From Granulosicoccus sp947495035 (GTDB taxonomy: Bacteria > Pseudomonadota > Gammaproteobacteria > Granulosicoccales > Granulosicoccaceae), in assembly GCF_050589605.1 (NCBI RefSeq), contig NZ_JBNGOO010000016.1: a stretch of DNA of 64,000 nt; one strand, 5' to 3'. The notes beneath the pieces were generated by a model, which was not told where the DNA came from, searched no databases, and was given only the letters and a program-made list of their open reading frames with translations. How positions within the stretch are numbered: position 1 is the first letter of the stretch; every line of letters starts with the position of its first letter. The position numbers and the translations under genes are program-made. Shown here in pieces: positions 40,474-47,516 of this stretch.

Positions 40474-42743
40474 AAACTTTCGAAGCTGGATCATCGTGGG
40501 TGAAGTGGGCGATAGGCGGGCTGATCTGCCTGCTACTGATTCTGGTCATTCTCAAACCGAGAGTGGAGAATGAATTCAATACCCGGTACCTGAACAACAT
40601 CGCCGATATGCAGGCGCTGACAGGGCAGTTGCTGAGGGATCACCTGCTTGTCAGGCAGGGATTGGTCAAGCACTACGATTACCTGGAGGCCGATCTGGAG
40701 ATGATGGAAAGAACTTCTCGTCTCGCCAGATATGTACCTGCCTATGTCGGTCAGGAATACCGGGAGAGAAGCAGTGCATTGCTGGATGACTATACTTCGG
40801 CCGTTGTTGAACTGCGCAAGCAGGTAGACAAGAGCAAGCGTGGTGTCGGACTTCTCGAGAACGCCAGGGCTGCGTTCAGACGCTATCTTGGCGAACTGGC
40901 CAGTGTCACCACCAACCATGCGAACCCGGTAGTGAACGGATTGATGAATGACCTGGTTTTCGATGTGGTCTATCAGGAACCCGATGAGCAATGGCTGGGC
41001 AAGCTCGAGCAACTGCAAGGCGAGCTGCCGGTGACTGCCTCCGTCATCAATCCCCTGAGTCTTCATGCACGAATGATCATCGAGCAGCGTCACCAACTGG
41101 CAAGCTCATCCACGCGCCTGTATGAAGAACTCGAAGAGCTCGACCAGCCATTGCAGCTCAAGGCTCTCTTTGTCGATCAGTATGTGGGCGTTGCCTCGTT
41201 TACAGCGGCACTACTGTGGGCCAGCTACGCCATTGTTGCAGCATTGCTGGTCTTGTGCGGAATTCTGACGGTCGGTAGTCGAAAGGCACAGGAGCAGGCT
41301 CAACGCCTGACGCTGGTAGCGCAGCAGGCGCAGGCAGGGTCGGAAAAGCGGGTACAGGAAACCCAGATTGCAGTATCCCAGTGCAACGAATTGCTCTCGA
41401 AGATTGCCGAGGGAGACTTCGGTAGTCGACTGCAGGGCCCGTTTGACGAAGAGCTCGAATTGTTGCGCACGGGTATCAATCAAACGGCAGACAGCGTCGA
41501 ATTCACCATGTCCGAACTGACACGCGTCATGCTGGCCATACAGGAAGGACGCTTCGATGTGCGCCTGGATTCTCGAGTACAAGGTGATATCGGTCAGCAG
41601 GTTGATCAGACCATTACCGTGCTGGACACGACATTCGACACCATCTGCAGTGTCATGGACGATATGCGAGACGGTTGTTTCGGTGCGCGTGTCGATGTGC
41701 AGTGCCAGGGGCGCCTGGATGAGCTCAAGCAGTCCATAAACAGTTCCATGAGTGTCATGGAGGGGGCCATAGCGGCGGTCGTGGAAGTTGCCGAATATCA
41801 GTCGCAGGGAGATTTCAACCGGCAGATACGGACCGGTGGGAAGGGCCAGATCGAACTGTTGGCCAATTCGATCAATGCAACTTCGGCCAAGGTTCACGAG
41901 ATGGTGCAGCAGATCAGGCAGGCGTCGAGCACCGTGGCGACTTCCTCGGACAGCATGCAAGTCAATTCCCGGCGTCTGCAGGAACACACGACCGTACACA
42001 GTGACGGTGTGTCTCAGCTGCTCGAGAAAGTGGATCTGGTCAGGCAATCGATTCAGACCAACCGCGATTCGGTCCAGCAGGCCACCAGACTGGTTGACCG
42101 TTCCAGACAGGCGGCAGACGAAGGCAGCAACATCGCCAGTCAGGCCATCGGATACATGGACGACATCAATGAAAAGAGTCGGGAAATTGCCAGCAATACC
42201 CAGGTGCTGGACACCATAGCGAAGCAGACCAATCTGCTGGCGTTGAATGCAGCGGTGGAGGCTGCGCGTGCCGGAACTCACGGCAGTGGTTTCTCGGTGG
42301 TGGCCAATGAAGTCAAGGAGCTGGCCAGACAATCGGCGCAGGCATCGACCCATATCACGGCACTGATCGCGGCGATCTCGAATGACATCCTGCAGGGAGC
42401 CGAATCAGTCTCGAATACCGGTCAGTCCCTGCAGGCGATCAACCAATCGATCAGCAATGTGGAGCAGGCGACTCGTATCATCGTGGACGAATCCCTGCTG
42501 CAGGAGAGGGAAATGGATACGATCGTGGACATTGTGGAAGATGCGCGACGGATGATGGTCTCTGATTCGCAATTGGCAGAGACCAATATGGCGACCTCGG
42601 TGTCCCTGGGCGAGCTAGCCCATCGAGTGTCGGAATTGCTGGCCTTCTTCAAGGCCGGAGACAGAGACCTGCCGGTTGGTCGAGAATCAGCTGCCGTCGC
42701 TTCTTCCAGTGAGGCGGACAGCAGCTACCGCAAGGTAGCCTGA
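40470..42743 (+). CDS. Methyl-accepting chemotaxis protein with four HAMP-like repeats
   Basis: A 757-residue receptor. It has TM1 at about 11-29, a mostly helical periplasmic domain at about 30-240 resembling the DAHL type, TM2 at about 244-268, and four HAMP-like units with EGDF (314), EGRF (359), DGCF (401) and QGDF (446). The signalling domain has the hairpin tip AKQTNLLALNAAVEAARAG. It is translationally coupled to the peroxidase gene, suggesting a shared redox or peroxide signal (inference). A hairpin with a T tract lies at its 3' end. Confidence 0.9.
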   Translation: MKTFEAGSSWVKWAIGGLICLLLILVILKPRVENEFNTRYLNNIADMQALTGQLLRDHLLVRQGLVKHYDYLEADLEMMERTSRLARYVPAYVGQEYRERSSALLDDYTSAVVELRKQVDKSKRGVGLLENARAAFRRYLGELASVTTNHANPVVNGLMNDLVFDVVYQEPDEQWLGKLEQLQGELPVTASVINPLSLHARMIIEQRHQLASSSTRLYEELEELDQPLQLKALFVDQYVGVASFTAALLWASYAIVAALLVLCGILTVGSRKAQEQAQRLTLVAQQAQAGSEKRVQETQIAVSQCNELLSKIAEGDFGSRLQGPFDEELELLRTGINQTADSVEFTMSELTRVMLAIQEGRFDVRLDSRVQGDIGQQVDQTITVLDTTFDTICSVMDDMRDGCFGARVDVQCQGRLDELKQSINSSMSVMEGAIAAVVEVAEYQSQGDFNRQIRTGGKGQIELLANSINATSAKVHEMVQQIRQASSTVATSSDSMQVNSRRLQEHTTVHSDGVSQLLEKVDLVRQSIQTNRDSVQQATRLVDRSRQAADEGSNIASQAIGYMDDINEKSREIASNTQVLDTIAKQTNLLALNAAVEAARAGTHGSGFSVVANEVKELARQSAQASTHITALIAAISNDILQGAESVSNTGQSLQAINQSISNVEQATRIIVDESLLQEREMDTIVDIVEDARRMMVSDSQLAETNMATSVSLGELAHRVSELLAFFKAGDRDLPVGRESAAVASSSEADSSYRKVA

Positions 42744-42747
42744 TTTT
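42724..42747 (+). terminator. Terminator-like hairpin over the chemoreceptor stop codon
   Basis: GCTACC (42724-42729), GNRA-type loop GCAA, GGTAGC (42734-42739), then CTGATTTT. The stem overlaps the final codons and the TGA (42741-42743). Confidence 0.6.
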
Positions 42748-42875
42748 GTCAGGAAATCGTTATGATTTCGTGATAACTCCACGGCCTGAGGTGTGTCTAC
42801 CTGTGCAGTTGCCATCGGGAATCGCCTTTTTGCGAATCCGACGGCACGCTATCCCAGCTGCTCAGGAGAATACTC

Positions 42876-43877
42876 ATGCATTTCCCACATTTGACGGTAG
42901 CCGCCACCGCTGCCTTGCTTGCGGTTACCGCCACACCGATCCTCGCCGCCGATTACGAGGTCACCGTCACCAATCTGACTCGAGGTCAGCATTTCACACC
43001 ATTGATCGCCGCTGCTCATGATTCAGGTACGAGGATGTTTCATGCCGGCGAGCAGGCATCCGCGGAACTGCAGGCTATGGCCGAAGGTGGCGATATCGGT
43101 CCCCTGATCGACCTGCTGAGCAGCCTCGGAGCCTCATTCAGTGCCGGTGAAGGTCTGCTGGCTCCCGGCATGAGCACGACTCTGCAGTTGACAGACGTTG
43201 CCAGCAGCAATTCTCTGTTGTCACTCAGCGGCATGTTGTTGCCGACCAATGATGGCTTTGTGGGGCTGGACTCAGTCAATCTGCCCGAGCAGCCCGGCAG
43301 CACTGTCACACTGTTCGCCCGCGGCTACGATGCCGGTACGGAAGCCAATGACGAGCTGCTGGGAGGAGGTGCGCCTGGAGTACCCGGATTTCCGGCACCA
43401 CCGCCGGTCGTCGCAACTGGAACCGGAACCGGGGGAACTGGCATCAACACCGTGGCTGAAGGCTATGTACACGTACATCCGGGTGTTCTGGGCGATCTGG
43501 ATGAGACGGGTGGTGTCAGCGACATCAACGCCGCGACTCATCGTTGGCAGAATCCCGTGGCTCGTGTTGTCATTACCCGAACAGGGGATGGCAGTGATAC
43601 CGGCAATGGTGTCAGTGCCGTGAGCAATCTGTCCGGCGCTGTCTATTCGTCATCCGCTCTGGAGTTGTTCTGGGAGCCCGCTCAGGCAGCGAATTCCATT
43701 ATTTCAGCGTATCGAGTAACGCGCGACGGTGTCACGCTCGACACCCTGGATGGTCTCAGCTTCTTCGATCAGAATCTCGCTGCAGGGACTCATTACACCT
43801 ATACCGTCAGCGCGATCGACGCCAATGGATCAGAAGGTGAATCGCGTGATATCCAGCTGACAACCAATGCCCGTTGA
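42876..43877 (+). CDS. Secreted spondin-domain and fibronectin III-like protein
   Basis: A 333-residue exported protein. The signal peptide (AATAALLAVTATPILAA) ends near residue 24. A spondin_N-like region follows, marked by YEVTVTNLTRGQHFTPLIAAAHD, where the Glu and His residues fit the family's metal site, and by VNLPEQPGSTVTLFARGYDAGTEANDE. The C-terminal about 90 residues form a fibronectin III-like fold (LELFWEPAQ..YRVTRDGV..YTYTVSAIDANGSEG). The role is unknown; surface adhesion or matrix binding is plausible. Confidence 0.8.
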   Translation: MHFPHLTVAATAALLAVTATPILAADYEVTVTNLTRGQHFTPLIAAAHDSGTRMFHAGEQASAELQAMAEGGDIGPLIDLLSSLGASFSAGEGLLAPGMSTTLQLTDVASSNSLLSLSGMLLPTNDGFVGLDSVNLPEQPGSTVTLFARGYDAGTEANDELLGGGAPGVPGFPAPPPVVATGTGTGGTGINTVAEGYVHVHPGVLGDLDETGGVSDINAATHRWQNPVARVVITRTGDGSDTGNGVSAVSNLSGAVYSSSALELFWEPAQAANSIISAYRVTRDGVTLDTLDGLSFFDQNLAAGTHYTYTVSAIDANGSEGESRDIQLTTNAR

Positions 43878-43990
43878 TGGGTACTGTTCAACGCTGTCGG
43901 TTTCGCGCCTGAATGTGAGCTGCAGCCGTGAACTTCAAAACGGGTTCCGGCTCCAAGTGGCATGAATCGACTTCCTGATCCGATACGTCC

Positions 43991-44017
43991 GGGCTCCCTG
44001 CCACAATCGGGGAGCCC
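43991..44017 (+). promoter_or_regulatory. Inverted repeat covering the response-regulator ribosome-binding site
   Basis: GGGCTCCC (43991-43998) pairs perfectly with GGGAGCCC (44010-44017). The second arm contains the GGGGAG Shine-Dalgarno sequence of the ATG at 44022. Folding would hide the ribosome-binding site. If translation instead begins at the ATG at 43962, the repeat is coding. Confidence 0.5.
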
Positions 44018-44021
44018 GGGC

Positions 44022-44717
44022 ATGCCTGTCAACAGACGTATTCTGCTGGTGGAAGATGATGCTGACATCGCAGCTCTGCTGGTGGTACACCTGTCCGATT
44101 ACGGGGCCGAGATCGTGCATGTCACAGATGGTGTCGATGCTCTGACGTATGCGCTTCAGGAACAGTGGGACATGCTCATCCTCGATCTGGGTCTGCCGGG
44201 TATCGATGGCGTTGTCATTGCACGGCAGATCCGCCGTCTCGATTCTGCCATTCCGATCCTGATGGTCACTGCCCGTGGGACCGAGGCTGACAGAGTACAG
44301 GGCCTGGATGCCGGGGCGGACGACTATATCGTCAAACCCTTTTCCATGGCAGAACTGGTGGCACGTGTGCGGGCCTTGTTCCGACGCTCGGAGACCAGTC
44401 ACAGAGGGCTCGAGCAACAGGCTCTGGTGGCTGGAGACCTGATTCTGGATGCCAACACCCGGACCGTGAGCGTGACCGGCGATACAGTTGAGCTGACTTG
44501 TCGCGAATTCGGGTTGCTGGCGGCGTTCATTGCACAGCCCGGCAAGACCTTCAGGCGGCGCGAGTTGCTGGAAAGCGTCTGGGGGACGCAGTACGAGGGT
44601 TACCAACATACCGTCAATACACATATCAATCGGTTAAGAGCCAAGATCGAACCGGACCCGGCAAACCCGAGATATATCCTGACGGTCTGGGGTGTCGGCT
44701 ACCGATTCAATTGCTGA
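44022..44717 (+). CDS. OmpR-family response regulator
   Basis: A 231-residue protein with a receiver domain (acidic pocket EDD at 11-13, phospho-acceptor D55 in LILDLGLPG, K105 in IVKPF) and a C-terminal winged-helix DNA-binding domain (ELTCREFGLLAAFI, VNTHINRLRAKIE, WGVGYRF). The ATG at 44022 has a strong GGGGAG 7 bases upstream; an ATG at 43962 would add 20 residues. The partner kinase follows 3 bases after the stop. Confidence 0.92.
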   Translation: MPVNRRILLVEDDADIAALLVVHLSDYGAEIVHVTDGVDALTYALQEQWDMLILDLGLPGIDGVVIARQIRRLDSAIPILMVTARGTEADRVQGLDAGADDYIVKPFSMAELVARVRALFRRSETSHRGLEQQALVAGDLILDANTRTVSVTGDTVELTCREFGLLAAFIAQPGKTFRRRELLESVWGTQYEGYQHTVNTHINRLRAKIEPDPANPRYILTVWGVGYRFNC

Positions 44718-44720
44718 CCG

Positions 44721-46289
44721 ATGCTGTCCTCGCTGTTTGTTCGCCTGTGTCTGGTTTTCACGGCGATACTGCTTTGTCTGGGCCTGCTGACTCTGGCCAT
44801 TGCCAATCGTAATCAGCAACGCTATTTCGAAGAATTCACGCAAGAGCTCAATCGTCCGGTGGCGATGTACATTGCCACACAGAAGCGGCTGTTCGTGGAT
44901 GGTGAGCCGGATCATCAGGCTCTGCGTGAACTGGCCGCCCATGTCATGGTCATCAATCCCAGTCTGCAGGTCTACCTGCTGGATCGACAAGGGCGAGTAC
45001 TGGACTCGCTCGCAGGCGAGCCTGATGCAGTGCAGCGACATGTGGACCTGGAACCGATTCAGCGATTCGTCGCAGGAACAGCGCACCTGCCTCTGTACGG
45101 AGACAATCCGGCGGTACCTGGTCAACAGCGCGTCTTCTCGGCTTATCCGGTCTCTGGTGGCCAGGCCGGGAACAGTGGCTGTGAGTCATGCGGCTATGTC
45201 TATGCGGTTCTCGGGGGAGAACGACACAGTTCACTCTGGCAGTCTCTGGCAGGCAGTTATGCATTGCGGGACAACGTGGCGATGTTCGCTGTCGTACTGG
45301 CACTTGCACTGGTAGCAGGCATGGCCCTTTTCTTCCTGATGACGCGTCCCTTGCGAGCGATGACGGCTTCACTCGGACAATGGCGGCTCGCAGCGGATCG
45401 GGCAGCCGATAGCTCCCCGGTCGTGGGCCGATCAACTGTCGTCAAGCGCGGCAACGAGCTGGAGGATCTGGAGAGCACCTGTCACGCCATGCTTGAGCGA
45501 CTGGATCAGCAATATCAGTTTCTGGATAGCGCGGATCGGCGCCGACGGGAATTTCTGACCAGTGTCTCTCACGACCTGCGAACTCCGCTGACCAGTCTCA
45601 GTGGTGCCGTCGAGACCTTGTTGCTCAAGCACGATTCACTGAGTGATGAGGAGCGGCAACACTATCTGTTGCTGGCACAGCGTCAAGGGGGTCGTTTGTG
45701 GCGACTGATCGCTCAGGTTTTCGAGTTGGCTCGACTGGATTCCGGTGACATTGACGTGCATGTGGAAAGGATTCCTTTCTCGGAGCTGGTCTTTGACACG
45801 GCTCAGGATTTCGAGACACTGGCGCGGGAGCGTTCGATCACACTGCAGGTGAGCGTGCTGTGCAAGGACAAGTCACTGTGGGTGATGGCTGACATGGGCC
45901 TGTTGCAGCGAGTCATCGAAAACCTGTTGGCCAACGCCATTCGACACACCGCTCGTGGCGGCCAGGTGGCGATCAGACTTGATCGCAGCGGTGACTCGAT
46001 GGTGCAATTCGAAATTGAAGACTCGGGCTGTGGTTTTTCCCGCCCGCTGGCCGGCTGTTCTCTCGCTGCCATCCGGGATGTCTCTGCTACGGCCGACAAG
46101 TCCGCCAATCATCGTGCGCCGAACATCGAGCGCGGAGGTTCTGATCCGGGTGGCAAGGTCATATTGCGAGGCAGTGGCCTGGGTCTGGGCATCGTGCAGC
46201 GCATTCTGACCTTGCATGACAGCGAAGCCCTTGTGTGGAGTCGACCGGGCGAAGGGTCGCGTGTGTGTTTCGAACTGGCTGCCGACTGA
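44721..46289 (+). CDS. Sensor histidine kinase
   Basis: A 522-residue inner-membrane kinase. It has TM1 at about 8-27, a periplasmic domain with a close cysteine pair (C154 and C157 in CESCGYVYAVLGGE), TM2 at about 186-207, a HAMP region, HisKA with H284 in SVSHDLRTPL, and an ATPase domain (N box NLLANAIRHT, G1 DSGCG at 434-438, G2 GSGLGLG at 484-490). The G1-G2 interval of about 45 residues is long. It pairs with the upstream regulator; the signal is unknown. Confidence 0.92.
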   Translation: MLSSLFVRLCLVFTAILLCLGLLTLAIANRNQQRYFEEFTQELNRPVAMYIATQKRLFVDGEPDHQALRELAAHVMVINPSLQVYLLDRQGRVLDSLAGEPDAVQRHVDLEPIQRFVAGTAHLPLYGDNPAVPGQQRVFSAYPVSGGQAGNSGCESCGYVYAVLGGERHSSLWQSLAGSYALRDNVAMFAVVLALALVAGMALFFLMTRPLRAMTASLGQWRLAADRAADSSPVVGRSTVVKRGNELEDLESTCHAMLERLDQQYQFLDSADRRRREFLTSVSHDLRTPLTSLSGAVETLLLKHDSLSDEERQHYLLLAQRQGGRLWRLIAQVFELARLDSGDIDVHVERIPFSELVFDTAQDFETLARERSITLQVSVLCKDKSLWVMADMGLLQRVIENLLANAIRHTARGGQVAIRLDRSGDSMVQFEIEDSGCGFSRPLAGCSLAAIRDVSATADKSANHRAPNIERGGSDPGGKVILRGSGLGLGIVQRILTLHDSEALVWSRPGEGSRVCFELAAD

Positions 46290-46394
46290 GCAGGCAGGGG
46301 CAGAGCAGGCTGTAGCGGCCGTCTGAACGATTATCGGTTTGCGCGGCAGTTTACGCGACTCGGCTATCTGCCGACAAAGTGGATGAGGGCCTGT

Positions 46395-47516
46395 TCAGGA
46401 GGGCTGAGTGCTGGCTTCGACAGCACGGGAAATGGACGCCAGCGAGTCTGACGGCAGAAGTTCAAGCGAATGCGCATGGGTGGCAGCCGCGAGCGTGTCG
46501 GGTACCAGCAACATGTCTATTTCGCGCTCACGCAGCTGACTGATCAGCTGCTGGATCGATGCGCGTTTCCAGGCATGGCCGACGTCACGAATATAGATGG
46601 CGCGAACCTGTTCCGGAAACTCTTCGGCAATGGTGGCATAGATGGATGGATCATCCTGACCACTGTCGCCGGCGAGAATGAACGGCAGTTCGGGGTAGAG
46701 AGACAGTACCGTGCGTATCTGTTGCAGTTTGTGATCGCCATGGGACCCGGCAATGAATTTGGTCTCATCGATGCCGAAGTCGCGCAGCATCAGCGGTCCC
46801 GGCACGATCTGGTTGATCCGCATGAAGTCGCTCAGGAATTCATACAGATTCCAGGGGCTGCTGGAAACATAGAAGAATGGGTTACGACCGGCATGCAGTG
46901 CCTGATAGAACTCGGCAACACCGGCAAAGGCCAGGCGACTACTGGGGGATTCCAGCAGTGTCAGTCTCATCATGTCGCGCAGGGACGTGGCCTTGGTCAG
47001 CAGCAATGTGTCATCGACATCGCTGATGACACCGAATCGGGCATCACGCGCGGGCAGGCTGATGACCGGGTCACCGTCTATCTGCACGCTGGAATAGCCG
47101 GGCAGGGAGAGCTCTACCGACTGGGTCAGCTCTGTTGGTCCGGTACTGCTGGTATCGAAGTTCAGCTGGAAGTAGCCTTCTTCATCGGTCGTGGTGCGTG
47201 CCATGAGTTCGCCGACCTGGCCCGTCACGCTGACTCCCGGCAATTCTCGTGTTCCAAAGCGTGCGTAGCTGGCGCGCAGGTTGTTCCACAGTTCGGATCG
47301 GCTCGGCAATGCGGGTTGCCGGTAGCGCAGAACTCGCCCCTGGAGACGGCCTCGCCAACCGTCGTCTGTCAGGACACCGAAGCCGCGATAGGCAATGATA
47401 TGCATCGGTATTTCAGGGTGCAGCTTCTGACGGGCACGGCCGGACACGTATCCAAGCGCGTTTTCCGTTCGCATGCCCAGACGGTGAATCAGCGTTTTCC
47501 AGCGACTGTCTCTCAT
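46395..47516 (-). CDS. App1-like phosphatidate phosphatase domain protein (DUF2183)
   Basis: A 373-residue protein with the DxDxT phosphatase motif DVDDT at 166-170, then FFYVSSSPWNLYEFL, HKLQQIRTVL and ILAGDSGQDDPSIY, the pattern of the App1/DUF2183 HAD-like family. The yeast App1 protein dephosphorylates phosphatidic acid; the bacterial substrate is not established. The start overlaps the uvrA stop by 4 bases, so it is the second gene of a uvrA operon. Confidence 0.85.
   Translation of the reverse strand: MRDSRWKTLIHRLGMRTENALGYVSGRARQKLHPEIPMHIIAYRGFGVLTDDGWRGRLQGRVLRYRQPALPSRSELWNNLRASYARFGTRELPGVSVTGQVGELMARTTTDEEGYFQLNFDTSSTGPTELTQSVELSLPGYSSVQIDGDPVISLPARDARFGVISDVDDTLLLTKATSLRDMMRLTLLESPSSRLAFAGVAEFYQALHAGRNPFFYVSSSPWNLYEFLSDFMRINQIVPGPLMLRDFGIDETKFIAGSHGDHKLQQIRTVLSLYPELPFILAGDSGQDDPSIYATIAEEFPEQVRAIYIRDVGHAWKRASIQQLISQLREREIDMLLVPDTLAAATHAHSLELLPSDSLASISRAVEASTQPS

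Noticed and set aside
41211..42353. 380-codon minus-strand frame opposite the chemoreceptor
   Set aside because: No domain; the plus strand encodes a complete receptor with signalling-tip motif.
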